Assembly: GCA_017960805.1 (NCBI GenBank)
Contig: JAGCYM010000086.1
Coordinates: 62,001-126,000, forward strand
Origin: Ruminococcus sp.
GTDB lineage: Bacteria > Bacillota > Clostridia > Oscillospirales > Ruminococcaceae
Length of the DNA: 64,000 nt
Direction of reading: 5' to 3'
Shown: positions 43,933-54,262 of the stretch, in pieces
Layout of the letters: the number at the start of each line of letters is the position of its first letter
How positions within the stretch are numbered: the stretch's first letter is position 1
Position numbers and translations under genes: made by a program
Notes under the pieces: model-generated
What the model was told of the DNA's origin: nothing
The model's database searches: none
What the model saw: only the letters and a program-made list of their open reading frames with translations

Positions 43933-44244
43933 ATGTACGCAGTTATTGAAACCGGCGGAAAGCAGTATCAGGTAAACGAGGGAGATACAATCTTCATCGA
44001 GAAGCTCGCAGTTGAGGCTGACGAGACAGTTACTTTTGATAAGGTCGTTGCTCTCGGAGCTGACAATGGCCTCAAGATAGGTACACCCTATGTTGACGGT
44101 GCAACAGTTGAAGCTAAAGTAATTAAGAACGGCAAGGCTAAGAAGATCACTGTTTTCACTTACAAGCCCAAGAAGGGTGAGAAGAAGAAGCAGGGTCACA
44201 GACAGCCCTACACTCAGGTGAAGATCGAAGCTATCAAGGCTTAA
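43933..44244 (+). CDS. rplU: 50S ribosomal protein L21
   Basis: 103 residues. [41 protein letters not shown] and [18 protein letters not shown] are the family blocks. Start after AGGTG. It leads rplU-prp-rpmA. The gene has the strong codon bias of ribosomal genes. Confidence 0.98.
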   Translation: MYAVIETGGKQYQVNEGDTIFIEKLAVEADETVTFDKVVALGADNGLKIGTPYVDGATVEAKVIKNGKAKKITVFTYKPKKGEKKKQGHRQPYTQVKIEAIKA

Positions 44245-44267
44245 TCTCACTTTAACGGAACAGAGAA

Positions 44268-44582
44268 ATGATCCGTGCAGAGTTCCTTCAGTCTGAAGGA
44301 AGATACAAGGGTTTCAGAGTCAAGGGTCACGCGGGATATGCCGACAAAGGGCAGGACATCGTCTGTGCTTCGGTATCATCAGCGGTTATGCTGGCAGCTA
44401 ACATTATTACGGACGGTTTTATGAGAGACGCTGACGTATTTGCGGATAATGATGCAGTTTCGTGTGTCGTTGCAGTTGCGGATGACGTTTCTGAAGCAGT
44501 CATTGGTATGCTGAAGGCTCAGTTTGAGATGATTCTTGAGGAATTCCCGAATACAATCACTATCACTATTTCGGAGGTGTAA
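44268..44582 (+). CDS. prp: Ribosomal-processing cysteine protease Prp
   Basis: 104 residues. [19 protein letters not shown] contains the paired catalytic His and Cys of the Prp (YsxB) family. In Firmicutes and relatives Prp removes the N-terminal extension of L27, and the L27 gene starts here 2 bases later with a matching extension. It lies 23 bases after rplU. The ribosome site is weak (GGAACAG). Confidence 0.95.
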   Translation: MIRAEFLQSEGRYKGFRVKGHAGYADKGQDIVCASVSSAVMLAANIITDGFMRDADVFADNDAVSCVVAVADDVSEAVIGMLKAQFEMILEEFPNTITITISEV

Positions 44583-44584
44583 CT

Positions 44585-44866
44585 ATGTTAAAGATCAGTA
44601 TGCAGTTCTTCGCTCACAAGAAGGGTGTTGGTTCTACAAAGAACGGTCGTGATTCTGAGTCCAAGAGACTTGGCGTCAAGAGAGCTGATGGTCAGTACGT
44701 TGAGGCTGGCAATATCCTCGTTCGTCAGAGAGGTACACACATTCATCCAGGTGAGGGCGTAGGTATCGGTTCTGATGATACATTATTCGCTACAGTAAGC
44801 GGAAGAGTAAAGTTTGAGCGTTACGGTCGTGACCGTAAGAAGGTTTCTGTTTACACAGAGCAGTAA
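44585..44866 (+). CDS. rpmA: 50S ribosomal protein L27 with Prp-cleaved leader
   Basis: 93 residues. The N-terminus [20 protein letters not shown] is the Firmicutes form: the extension up to MQFF is removed by Prp so that the mature chain begins AHKKG and reaches the peptidyl-transfer centre. [23 protein letters not shown] is conserved. GGAGGTG lies before the ATG. Tandem terminators follow. Confidence 0.97.
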   Translation: MLKISMQFFAHKKGVGSTKNGRDSESKRLGVKRADGQYVEAGNILVRQRGTHIHPGEGVGIGSDDTLFATVSGRVKFERYGRDRKKVSVYTEQ

Positions 44867-44883
44867 TCAAATTATTGCGTCAT

Positions 44884-44915
44884 AAATCCCGAGCGTTTGC
44901 TTGGGATTTTCTTTT
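44884..44915 (+). terminator. First terminator after rpmA
   Basis: AAATCCCGAGC / GCTTGGGATTT (one G-U pair), four-base loop, then TCTTTT. Confidence 0.8.
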
Positions 44916-44918
44916 AGA

Positions 44919-44947
44919 AGCTGTTTGAAGATGCTCAACAGCTTTTT
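44919..44947 (+). terminator. Second terminator after rpmA
   Basis: AGCTGTT / AACAGCT stem with an 11-base loop and a T run; back-to-back with the first. Confidence 0.65.
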
Positions 44948-44984
44948 GGAATGATTCTTGATCACAGAAGGCTATTGTGTTTGA

Positions 44985-46283
<1,299 letters not shown>

Positions 46284-46284
46284 T

Positions 46285-46695
46285 ATGGAAAAAGAAAAGC
46301 TTACAGAGCGCGAAGCAAATAATTACAGCCCGCTGAGTCTTGCGTTTCTCGGAGACAGTGTGTATGACACACTTGTCAGGGAATATCTTCTGAGGATCGC
46401 AAATATGCCCGTTGCAAAGCTTCATTCTGCAAAGGTAAAGCTCGTGTGTGCGGAGTTTCAGTCTGAAGCTTATGGCAGGCTTGAGGAAGTTCTTGATGAA
46501 AAGGAACTTTCCGTACTTAAGCGCGGCAGAAACGCTACTGGTAATACTGTTCCGAAGCATGCGGACGCAGTTGAGTACAGGCGTGCTACGGCTGTAGAGA
46601 GTTTGTTCGGGTATCTGTTCCTTATCGGAAGAACAGATCGCATCTATGAGCTGTTTGACATAATAATTGCGGATACCGATGTATCCGTTGAATAA
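46285..46695 (+). CDS. mrnC: Mini-ribonuclease III
   Basis: 136 residues from ATG 46285; an upstream in-frame reading inside obgE is rejected. LAFLGDSVYDTLVREYL carries the catalytic Asp pair of an RNase III fold, and GRNATGNTVPKHADAVEYRRATAVESLFGYLFL completes it. There is no double-strand RNA-binding domain, the mark of MrnC, which matures 23S rRNA ends. It starts one base after obgE. Confidence 0.93.
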   Translation: MEKEKLTEREANNYSPLSLAFLGDSVYDTLVREYLLRIANMPVAKLHSAKVKLVCAEFQSEAYGRLEEVLDEKELSVLKRGRNATGNTVPKHADAVEYRRATAVESLFGYLFLIGRTDRIYELFDIIIADTDVSVE

Positions 46696-46717
46696 TAATA
46701 AAACGGAGGTAAAGGGA

Positions 46718-46918
46718 ATGAGCTTTATAAAGGGCGTTTTGGCAGTATTCAAGAGCCTCAAGCTTGGAGGCGTTATCCTTGGAGTAGTAGGCGGCTTTGT
46801 TTTCGGTTTCATTGCAGGAGCTGGATTAGTTGCGATACTTGACTACCGCGACGAGAAGATAGCACGTTTATATAAGCTTCGTCACGATACCGACGAGAAC
46901 TATATCTATTCAGAGTAA
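46718..46918 (+). CDS. Small membrane protein of unknown function
   Basis: 66 residues from ATG 46718, behind CGGAGG. One helix, Gly-rich (~18-42, VILGVVGGFVFGFIAGAGLV), is followed by an acidic/basic tail with paired Tyr residues. No family is recognised. It lies between mrnC (22 bases) and yebC (15 bases), so it is co-transcribed. Confidence 0.8.
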   Translation: MSFIKGVLAVFKSLKLGGVILGVVGGFVFGFIAGAGLVAILDYRDEKIARLYKLRHDTDENYIYSE

Positions 46919-46933
46919 AGGAGAAAAAAGGCT

Positions 46934-47668
46934 ATGTCAGGTCATTCAAAATGGAATAACATCAAGCGTAAAAAGGAAGCGACAGACGCTGCTAAAGGTA
47001 AGATATTCACAAAGATAGGCAGAGAGATTACAGTTGTTGTTCGTGAGGGCGGTCCGGATCCTGCTAACAACGCTAAGCTCCGTGATCTTATCGCAAAGGC
47101 AAAGGCTAACAACGTGCCTAATGATAACATCGACCGCGTTATCAAGAAGGCTGCAGGCGGCGAGGATAAGAACAACTATGAAAACCTTACATATGAGGGA
47201 TATGGTCCTAACGGTGTCGCTGTAATCGTTGAGTGTCTAACTGATAACAAGAATCGTACTGCTGGTGATGTTCGCCACTATTTCGACAAATTCGGTGGTA
47301 ACCTCGGAACTACAGGCTGCGTTTCTTTCATGTTCTCAAAGAAGGGAATCGTTATCCTGGAGAACACAGGTCTTGACGAGGACGCTGTAATGGAAGACGT
47401 ATTCGAGTGCGGCGGTGATGATTTCGACATCTCTGAGGACAGTGTTGAGATAGAGTGCGCTCCTGAGAATGTTTCTGCTCTCAGAGAAGCTCTTACTGCA
47501 AAGGGATACAATGTACTTTCAGCTGAAGCTGAAATGGTTCCTGCAACTTATACAACACTCACTGATGAGGATCACATCAAGAAGATGAACCTCCTTCTTG
47601 AGCATCTAGAAGACAACGATGATGTTCAGAACGTTTACCATAACTGGGAAATGCCTGAAGAGGAATAA
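46934..47668 (+). CDS. YebC/PmpR family protein (TACO1-like)
   Basis: 244 residues. MSGHSKWNNIKRKKEATDA, KIFTKIGREITVVVREGGPDP, DNIDRVIKKAAGG and the GYGPNGVAVIVECLTDNKNRT block are the complete family. Long described as transcription regulators, some members act on translation at proline stretches; which applies here is open. AAAGGAG precedes the start; 15 bases after the small membrane protein. A GC hairpin (47677-47700) follows. Confidence 0.96.
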   Translation: MSGHSKWNNIKRKKEATDAAKGKIFTKIGREITVVVREGGPDPANNAKLRDLIAKAKANNVPNDNIDRVIKKAAGGEDKNNYENLTYEGYGPNGVAVIVECLTDNKNRTAGDVRHYFDKFGGNLGTTGCVSFMFSKKGIVILENTGLDEDAVMEDVFECGGDDFDISEDSVEIECAPENVSALREALTAKGYNVLSAEAEMVPATYTTLTDEDHIKKMNLLLEHLEDNDDVQNVYHNWEMPEEE

Positions 47669-47676
47669 TTATCATT

Positions 47677-47700
47677 AAGGACGGCCTTAGGCCGTCCTTA
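47677..47700 (+). terminator. Hairpin terminator after yebC
   Basis: AAGGACGGCC-TTA-GGCCGTCCTT, very strong stem, short T content (TATGTT) after it. Confidence 0.6.
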
Positions 47701-47748
47701 TGTTGAATATAGGGGATTTTTCCGGGCATAATAAAAAGGAGTCAGGTT

Positions 47749-48249
47749 ATGACAGTCGAAATCAAAAAAGTCAAATACCTTCCGGAACTCCGGAGGGTTG
47801 CCGAACTAGCAGATGCCATATGGCATGAATGCTTTGTTGATATAATAAGTGAGGGACAGATAGATTATATGATTGAAAAATTCCAGTCCCTTGACGCAAT
47901 GTGCCGTCAGATTGAGGAGCAGTCATATGCATATCTTTCTGTATACGATGGTGACGACTTATGTGGATACATTGCTGTTAAGCCAGAAAGCGACGATCGT
48001 TTCTTTCTGAGTAAGCTCTATCTGAGAAGCGACAAGCGTGGACAGGGAATCGCTTCACTCATGATTGAACGTGTTTTCAAAGAAGCTCGTTCTGCTGGAA
48101 AGAGATATGTATATCTGACTGTTAACAAGCATAATGACCGAGCGATAGCTGTCTATAAAAAAACTGGTTTTGAGATAACTGATCAGGTTGTAACTGACAT
48201 TGGAAACGGTTATGTTATGGATGATTATATCTTTACGTATACGCTATGA
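47749..48249 (+). CDS. GNAT-family N-acetyltransferase
   Basis: 166 residues. The CoA-loop region LYLRSDKRGQGIASLMIERVF and VYLTVNKHNDRAIAVYKKTGFEI is a textbook GNAT ending. The N-terminal part is helical (IWHECFVDIISEGQIDYMIEKF, as in the TagA/YhfO-like group). The acceptor is unknown. AAGGAG supports the start. A monocistronic unit before the Mn riboswitch. Confidence 0.93.
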   Translation: MTVEIKKVKYLPELRRVAELADAIWHECFVDIISEGQIDYMIEKFQSLDAMCRQIEEQSYAYLSVYDGDDLCGYIAVKPESDDRFFLSKLYLRSDKRGQGIASLMIERVFKEARSAGKRYVYLTVNKHNDRAIAVYKKTGFEITDQVVTDIGNGYVMDDYIFTYTL

Positions 48250-48275
48250 TGTTATTTCGTGCAAACTGTCTTGAA

Positions 48276-48304
48276 TTGACTTTATTATGAATATACTGTA
48301 TAAT
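48276..48304 (+). promoter_or_regulatory. Promoter of the mntP riboswitch transcript
   Basis: TTGACT, 17 bases, TATAAT. The start point near 48311 coincides with the riboswitch 5' end. Confidence 0.8.
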
Positions 48305-48310
48305 AAATGC

Positions 48311-48437
48311 TGTCAGATGAGGGAGTAGTTAGCGCTTTGGGGCGTTGCAAGCCGACATACTGACTGCTTATCTGCAGTCCGGTTTTGTATTAAATAATGA
48401 GACTCATGTATAGCTTTATTGCTGTACCTGGGTCTGT
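48311..48437 (+). ncRNA. yybP-ykoY manganese riboswitch
   Basis: The conserved GGGAGTAG loop segment (48320-48328) and GCAAGCCGACATACTGA (48347-48363) are hallmarks of the yybP-ykoY family, with a later ACCTGGGTC closing part. The expression platform is the terminator at 48441-48469. Manganese binding should prevent termination and switch on mntP, the efflux pump gene downstream, which is the classical pairing. Confidence 0.9.
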
Positions 48438-48440
48438 AAG

Positions 48441-48469
48441 TTCGGGTATGGTAATGCCCGAATTTTTTT
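48441..48469 (+). terminator. Riboswitch expression-platform terminator
   Basis: TTCGGGTAT-GGTA-ATGCCCGAA stem (one G-U pair) and a seven-T run, ending 19 bases before mntP. Confidence 0.85.
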
Positions 48470-48488
48470 GTTTTGTGAGGTAAAAAAT

Positions 48489-49058
48489 ATGACGTTAACA
48501 GAATTGATCCTTCTTTCACTAGGTTTGGCTATGGATGCGTTTTCAGTTTCAGTCTGTAAGGGACTGAGTATGAAAAAAATTGATTATAAGGGAGCGTTTC
48601 TGACAGCATTATTCTTCGGAGTTTTCCAGGGAGGGATGCCTTTAATCGGTTATTTTCTCGGAAGCAGATTCGAGTCATTCATCAGCAGATACAGCCATTG
48701 GGTAGCTTTTATTCTTCTGGGATTTATAGGCGGTAAAATGATATTTGAAGTACTTCGCGGCGGCGATGAGGATGAGGCTCAGGCAGAGTACAAGCTAAAT
48801 ATAGGCGAGCTTTTCGTACTTGCAATTGCTACAAGTATTGATGCGCTTGCTGTCGGAGTTGTTTTCGCCGCACAGAAAACTCCTGTTATTAGTTCCGTAA
48901 TTGTAATTGGAGCTATTACCTTTGTTACCAGTCTGATCGGTGTCGGAATAGGCAACAGATTCGGAAGCAAGTATGAGAAAAAAGCGGAGTTTGCCGGTGG
49001 TGTAGTACTTATTCTAATCGGAACCAAACTACTGCTTGACGGCCTAGGAATACTATAA
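48489..49058 (+). CDS. mntP: Manganese efflux pump MntP
   Basis: 189 residues from ATG 48489, behind GAGGT; a start further upstream overlaps the terminator. Six helices in two repeats, each with an Asp in the first helix (SLGLAMDAFSVSVCKG and ATSIDALAVGVVFA), the DUF204/MntP pattern. It exports Mn(II) under excess. A manganese riboswitch lies in its leader, supporting the substrate. Convergent with the Nudix gene. Confidence 0.96.
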   Translation: MTLTELILLSLGLAMDAFSVSVCKGLSMKKIDYKGAFLTALFFGVFQGGMPLIGYFLGSRFESFISRYSHWVAFILLGFIGGKMIFEVLRGGDEDEAQAEYKLNIGELFVLAIATSIDALAVGVVFAAQKTPVISSVIVIGAITFVTSLIGVGIGNRFGSKYEKKAEFAGGVVLILIGTKLLLDGLGIL

Positions 49059-49060
49059 GA

Positions 49061-49103
49061 AAAGCGGAAGGGGATTGATGTGATTCAAACCCCTTCCGCT
49101 ATT
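49061..49103. terminator. Bidirectional terminator mntP/Nudix
   Basis: AGCGGAAGGGG / CCCCTTCCGCT perfect 11-bp stem with AT-rich tails on both sides. Confidence 0.8.
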
Positions 49104-49108
49104 TATTT

Positions 49109-49900
49109 TCAGAAAACAGCTTTTTTTATCAGTGCGAGTTCGTCCAGAGATATACAGTGCTTGAAACTGCCATCGTCCATTACAGCGAGCAGTTCGTCGA
49201 TCTCAGCCCAGCATACATCAGATACTTCTGATGACTGGAGAACCAGTCTGTCAACGTCAACGTCTTCGCGGCAAAGATAAACCGCACGGAGTTCATTGTC
49301 ATTTATACCTTCAGCAGTGTAACTGCTTCTGAGAAGGCCAATAAGTTCCAGACGGCTTCCATGTATCTTAAGTCCGAGTTCCTCAGCTGTCTCACGGACT
49401 GCTGTGCTGCGAAATTCTTCGCCCTGTCCAACATGTCCTGCTGCAGAAACATCAAAGCAGTCAGGAGAAATGCGCTTCTCATGCGAACGTTTCTGGAGAA
49501 GAACATATATACCCATGTCCTTACGTTTGATGATCCATATATGTACTGCGGGATGGAGTTCACCATCACGGTGTACCAGGCTGCGCGGTTTTGATTCTGA
49601 TGTGAGTCTTGCTTCACTGTCAATGAGATTCAAGAATTCATCTTCAATAACCTCCATGGAAATATGGGGGTTATTCTTTTCGGCTTCGCTGAAGACACTT
49701 ATTATCTCGCGTACAGAGTCGTTGATAATATCCTCATTAGACTCATAAATCATGTATTTTATGTCATCGCTTACGGAATTAAGAATTCCGAGGAGCTCAT
49801 CACTGTCAGAAATATGTTCTTTACCGAGCTTTTTTGCAGCCTCAGCATAAAGTTCTTTTTGTGAGGCTAGTTTGCTTAGGTATATTTCGATTTGATCCAT
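49109..49900 (-). CDS. Nudix hydrolase with N-terminal helical extension
   Basis: 263 residues from ATG 49900, behind AGGAG. Residues 1-~115 are helical with no family recognised. From ~125 a Nudix domain follows, with the box GHVGQGEEFRSTAVRETAEELG (~164-186) perfect. HPAVHIWIIKRKD and VYLLQKRS precede it as in the IPP-isomerase-like/YfcD group, whose substrates include diphosphates of unknown kind. Substrate unassigned. Confidence 0.9.
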   Translation of the reverse strand: MDQIEIYLSKLASQKELYAEAAKKLGKEHISDSDELLGILNSVSDDIKYMIYESNEDIINDSVREIISVFSEAEKNNPHISMEVIEDEFLNLIDSEARLTSESKPRSLVHRDGELHPAVHIWIIKRKDMGIYVLLQKRSHEKRISPDCFDVSAAGHVGQGEEFRSTAVRETAEELGLKIHGSRLELIGLLRSSYTAEGINDNELRAVYLCREDVDVDRLVLQSSEVSDVCWAEIDELLAVMDDGSFKHCISLDELALIKKAVF

Positions 49901-50005
49901 AAAAAGCACTCCTGTTGAAGTTTTCACGCGACTGTTATTATATACCCTTTGTCGGAAAAAGTCAATGCTTTTCGCAATATTTGTCCGAAATATACGCTTG
50001 TTTTC

Positions 50006-50398
50006 TTATTTAACGTGGAAGCCCATGCATTGCACGTTTGCGACTTTTGTTCCAAGATCATCTGTTATATCTACATTGTATAAACATGTTGATCTTCCGT
50101 CCTTGATCATAGAGGCACGAGCTATAAGCTTTTTGCCTTTAACAGCTGAGAGATAAGCGATGCTGTTGTTGATCCCTACAACGCCTGGTTGCTGCCAGTT
50201 TGAAGCGACTGCAAAAGCAAAATCGGCAAGTGTATAGTGAACGCCTCCCATGACATTGCCCATAGCGTTCAGATGTCTTCCATCGATCACCATGCTGCAT
50301 ACTGAACTGTGATCACCTATCTCGTCGATCACCATTCCTGCGTCAGAAGCGAATTTGTCATTTTTAAAATACTCTCTGACTTCTTCAATAGTATTCAT
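50006..50398 (-). CDS. PaaI-like hotdog thioesterase
   Basis: 130 residues from ATG 50398, behind AAAGGA. GRHLNAMGNVMGGVHYTLADFAFAVAS with the usual Asp, and GKKLIARASMIKDGRSTCLYNVDI, match PaaI-type acyl-CoA thioesterases. It lies just downstream of an acyl-CoA ligase gene (same strand, terminator between them), so both may handle related CoA esters. Confidence 0.88.
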   Translation of the reverse strand: MNTIEEVREYFKNDKFASDAGMVIDEIGDHSSVCSMVIDGRHLNAMGNVMGGVHYTLADFAFAVASNWQQPGVVGINNSIAYLSAVKGKKLIARASMIKDGRSTCLYNVDITDDLGTKVANVQCMGFHVK

Positions 50399-50413
50399 AA
50401 AAACTATTCCTTT

Positions 50414-50450
50414 CAAAAAAACAGTGCAGACATTTCGGGGCCTGCACTGT
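50414..50450 (-). terminator. Terminator after acyl-CoA ligase gene
   Basis: ACAGTGCAG / CTGCACTGT stem; six or seven Ts follow on the minus strand. Confidence 0.75.
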
Positions 50451-50456
50451 GATGTC

Positions 50457-52091
50457 TTAATTCTTTATCTGCTTTGCCACAAGGCTCTCGCCGCAGTAGA
50501 TCTCGCGAAGCTTAGGCTTTTCGATCTTTCCGGTTGGATTTCTCGGAACGTCAGCAAAGATTACTTTGTGAGGTCTCTTGTATCGTGGCATCTTCTGGCA
50601 GAAGGTGTTGATCTCATCTTCTGTACATGTCATGCCATCCTTTATTGAAATAATAGCAGCAGCAATTTCACCCAGACGTTTGTCAGGAAGACCTATAACA
50701 GCAACATCCTTTACAGCCGGGTGTGCACGCAGGAAGTCCTCGATCTGTACTGGGTAGAGATTTTCTCCTCCGCTGATGATAACGTCCTTCTTACGGTCAA
50801 CAAGATAAATGAAACCATCTTCATCTTCCTGAGCCATATCACCTGTAAGGAGCCAGCCGCCCTTAAGAGTTTCGGCTGTTGCCTTTTCGTCATGGTAGTA
50901 GCAGGTCATTACTCCTGGTCCCTTGACATAGAGCTCTCCGACCTGTCCGCGCTCTACTGTATTGCCGTTTTCATCAGCAATCTTAACTTCCCAGCCAAAG
51001 CCGGCCTTTCCTATAGCACCAACCTTGTGGATGTTTTCAACACCGAGATGAACACAGCCTGGTCCGATGGACTCACTGAGACCATAGTTTGTGTCATACT
51101 GATGATTCGGGAAATGTTCTTTCCAGCGTGCGATAAGCGACGGAGGAACGGGCTGTGCGCCTATATGCATGAGTCTCCACTGGGAGAGATCATACTGGGT
51201 TGTATCTATTTCTCCTCGGTCGATCGCGTCGAGGATATCCTGTGCCCACGGAACGAGAAGCCAGACAATTGTACAAAGTTCATTTGAAACTGTTTCAATG
51301 ATTGACTTTGGCTTTACGCCTTTGAGCAGTACAGCCTTACTTCCTGATTGAAGGCTTCCGAACCAGTGCATTTTCGCTCCTGTATGATAGAGCGGAGGAA
51401 TGCAGAGGAATACATCATCACGTGTCTGACCATGGTGGTTCTGCTCACACTTGGCAGAGTGGACGAGACTGCGGTGCTTATGGAGAATAGCTTTTGGGAA
51501 TCCGGTTGTTCCGGATGAGAAATATATAGCCGCATCATCGTCATCAGTAAGCTTGATATTTGGAGCTTCACTTGATGAGTTGGCAACATTGCTGTCATAG
51601 TGCTCAGCGAAAGAAGGACAGCCTTCTCCGACGTAGAAGAGAAGACGGTTCTTGCTGATGTCCTCAGCGATCTCCTCAACACGGCCTATGAATTCAGGTC
51701 CGAACATGAGAATGTCAACTTCAGCGAGATCAAGGCAATACTTTATCTCATCTGCTGTATATCGGAAATTGAGAGGTACAGCCAGAGCACCTGTTTTAAG
51801 AATTCCAAAGTAGATGGGAAGCCATTCGAGGCAGTTCATAAGCAGTATTCCGACCTTGTCACCTTTCTGAACACCTCTGTCCAGCAGCATGTTGGCAAAG
51901 CGGTTAGCCTTTTCGTCAAAGACCTTCCATGTTATTTCACGGCGATAACGGCATTCAGGGCTTGGCTCGATGAGCTCATACTCCTTCCAAGTCTTACGAC
52001 GCATCTCTGTAATCTCAGGGTTTACCTCAACGAGAGCAACATCACTGCCGTAAAGCTGGGCGTTTCTTTCTAGCAATTCCGTAATTGGCAT
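50457..52091 (-). CDS. AMP-forming acyl-CoA synthetase
   Basis: 544 residues from ATG 52091, behind AAAGGA; earlier in-frame starts lack sites. P-loop-like IYFSSGTTGFPKAILHKH, YGLSESIGPG, LTGDMAQEDEDGFIYLVDRKKDVIISGGENLYP and the C-terminal NPTGKIEK with the catalytic Lys are all present. It activates a carboxylic acid with ATP and CoA. The acid is unknown; medium/long chain or aryl acids are all possible. Confidence 0.94.
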   Translation of the reverse strand: MPITELLERNAQLYGSDVALVEVNPEITEMRRKTWKEYELIEPSPECRYRREITWKVFDEKANRFANMLLDRGVQKGDKVGILLMNCLEWLPIYFGILKTGALAVPLNFRYTADEIKYCLDLAEVDILMFGPEFIGRVEEIAEDISKNRLLFYVGEGCPSFAEHYDSNVANSSSEAPNIKLTDDDDAAIYFSSGTTGFPKAILHKHRSLVHSAKCEQNHHGQTRDDVFLCIPPLYHTGAKMHWFGSLQSGSKAVLLKGVKPKSIIETVSNELCTIVWLLVPWAQDILDAIDRGEIDTTQYDLSQWRLMHIGAQPVPPSLIARWKEHFPNHQYDTNYGLSESIGPGCVHLGVENIHKVGAIGKAGFGWEVKIADENGNTVERGQVGELYVKGPGVMTCYYHDEKATAETLKGGWLLTGDMAQEDEDGFIYLVDRKKDVIISGGENLYPVQIEDFLRAHPAVKDVAVIGLPDKRLGEIAAAIISIKDGMTCTEDEINTFCQKMPRYKRPHKVIFADVPRNPTGKIEKPKLREIYCGESLVAKQIKN

Positions 52092-52356
52092 TTTAGTATG
52101 TCCTTTCTGTATTGATAAGACTTTGAACGATTCAAAGCGATAAAGCTGTAAAGCCATAAATCACATAAAATCATTTTAACACAAAAGAATAGAAATGTAA
52201 ATAGTATCAGGGTATGCGAATTCAACAAAAAAGAAATATGACCTGTGTGCAGTTTCACGAATTTAATTTTATTCGTATTTTTCTCTTTCATTATTAAGCA
52301 AAAAGTGATATAATTTACTTATAAGCAACATACTTTTCTGTGAAAAGGAGAAAAAC

Positions 52357-54255
52357 ATGGGGAAAACTGTTAATTTAGCTGTATTTGTTGCGGGACTTGA
52401 TGAAGAATATCAGAATAACATAATTACCGGTATTAATGATTTCGCCAAGCGAAGCAAGATAAATGTTACTTACTTTGCGGCATATGGGGGGATGCTCGAC
52501 AGTAAGGTCTTTGATATAGGCGAGTACAGCATGTATGATGTTGCCAATCTTGAGTATTTTGACGGCGTTATCCTTATGACAAACACGATCAATGATGTTA
52601 GAGTTAAGGAACGCATTATAAACAATGTTAAAACGGCAAAGCTTCCTGCTGTTGTATTTGACTGTGCTGATTATCCTGAGTTTATCAATATCAGCATCGA
52701 CAACAGTGCGGCAATGCGTAATATGGTACGTCATGTCATTCAGGAGCATGGAGCAAAGATCCTGAATTATATATCTGGTCCTATGTCTAATCCGGAGGCT
52801 GTTGATCGTCTCAATGCCTTCCGTGAGGTAATGGCTGAGAATAATCTTCCTGTTGAAGAGGGACGTATCTTCTACGGTGAATTCCGTCCGTATGATGGTA
52901 AAGCAGCAATTGAGCAGTATATGGAGTCCGGACTTGCATTACCGGATGCCTTTATCTGTGCTAATGATGCAATGGCCCTGACAGCTGTCAGCACACTGGA
53001 GAAATATGGATTCTGTGTACCGCTGGATGTTATTGTTACTGGTTTTGATAATACATACAGCGCACGTAACTACTGCCCGGCACTAACTTCTGTTAAGCGT
53101 CCGCTTGACCGGGCCGGAAGTGAGGCATGTCGTGTCCTTCTTGATATTATAGATGGAAAAGAGCTTGAGGTAGAGCGAATGGAGGCGGAGTGCGTCTTCA
53201 CTGAGAGCTGCGGATGCAATTCCGGAGGCGTAAGTGAGTTCAGCGAATACCGCAAGCGTACTTACAATAAAATAGAAGACAGCAACGATAATATCCATAA
53301 GCTGAATATTCTCTCTGCAAGACTTGCTGAGACAGAGAATACAGATGATACATTTGCAGTAATTAGAGACTTTATCGCTGATATAGGCTGTGAACGCTTT
53401 GCACTTTGTCTTAAGGAAGACTGGCAGGATGCATTTGCAAACACTTCAGCAAATATTTGCCTTGAAAGTGATATGACTGCTCCGCTCATATGGGATAAGG
53501 GTGAGACAACTTGTGTTGAGTACTTCACATGCCGTTCTATGTATCCTGAGCCACTTGAAACAGCTGGAAATGTAAGTTATTTCATTCCACTCCACTTCAA
53601 GGAGAGAGCGCTTGGCTATTTCATTATTACAAACGGAGATTTCCCGATTACAAATCTTTTGTGTCATTCGTTTGCGATGGACATCAGTAACTCACTCGAG
53701 AATCTTCGAAAGCTGTCACATATCAATAAGGCTATGGAAGAGCTTAACAGGCTTTACGTTATTGATCCGCTCTGTAATGTCTATAACAGAAACGGCTTCA
53801 TAAAGCTTGCTGATGATATGTTCAGGACAAGTGTTTCCCAGAAGCGTAAGATCATGCTTACTTTCATAGATATGGACGGGCTGAAGTTCATCAATGATAA
53901 TTTTGGCCATAATGAAGGCGATTTTGCGATTCAGAGACTTGCTGATGTTATCAAGGAATGTCTGAAAAGTGACAGTATCTGTGCTCGTTTCGGCGGAGAT
54001 GAGTTTGTAGTATTCCATCAGAGAGCCTCAGATGGAGATGAGGCTGCCTTTGAGAGACGTCTCAATACGAAGATCGACAGCATTAATTCAATAATCTGTA
54101 AACCGTATACACTTTCGGCGAGCGTCGGAAGCGTTATCAAGGTTCCTGGTGAAGATGAAACACTTTACAGCATCATCAAGCAGGCAGATGCTCTGATGTA
54201 TGAGGTTAAGAAGGCAAAGAAGAATTCACGTGCAGGAACTGAGGAGAAAAAATAA
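52357..54255 (+). CDS. LacI/periplasmic-binding-type sensor fused to active GGDEF
   Basis: 632 residues with no signal peptide or membrane helix. A sugar-receptor fold of the LacI/Peripla_BP_3 type (~5-275; VDRLNAFREVMAENN, DAFICANDAMALTAV, VIVTGFDNTYSAR, LTSVKRPLDRAG) lacks the helix-turn-helix. A CGCNSGG joint, a coiled coil and a GAF-like part (~320-460) lead to a GGDEF domain: IDPLCNVYNRNGF, TFIDMDGLKFIND and RFGGDEFVVFH (Gly546-Phe550) are intact. No RxxD inhibitory site is seen. It should make c-di-GMP in response to a cytosolic ligand. A TATAAT lies at 52309-52314. Confidence 0.93.
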   Translation: MGKTVNLAVFVAGLDEEYQNNIITGINDFAKRSKINVTYFAAYGGMLDSKVFDIGEYSMYDVANLEYFDGVILMTNTINDVRVKERIINNVKTAKLPAVVFDCADYPEFINISIDNSAAMRNMVRHVIQEHGAKILNYISGPMSNPEAVDRLNAFREVMAENNLPVEEGRIFYGEFRPYDGKAAIEQYMESGLALPDAFICANDAMALTAVSTLEKYGFCVPLDVIVTGFDNTYSARNYCPALTSVKRPLDRAGSEACRVLLDIIDGKELEVERMEAECVFTESCGCNSGGVSEFSEYRKRTYNKIEDSNDNIHKLNILSARLAETENTDDTFAVIRDFIADIGCERFALCLKEDWQDAFANTSANICLESDMTAPLIWDKGETTCVEYFTCRSMYPEPLETAGNVSYFIPLHFKERALGYFIITNGDFPITNLLCHSFAMDISNSLENLRKLSHINKAMEELNRLYVIDPLCNVYNRNGFIKLADDMFRTSVSQKRKIMLTFIDMDGLKFINDNFGHNEGDFAIQRLADVIKECLKSDSICARFGGDEFVVFHQRASDGDEAAFERRLNTKIDSINSIICKPYTLSASVGSVIKVPGEDETLYSIIKQADALMYEVKKAKKNSRAGTEEKK

Positions 54256-54262
54256 GTAAAAG

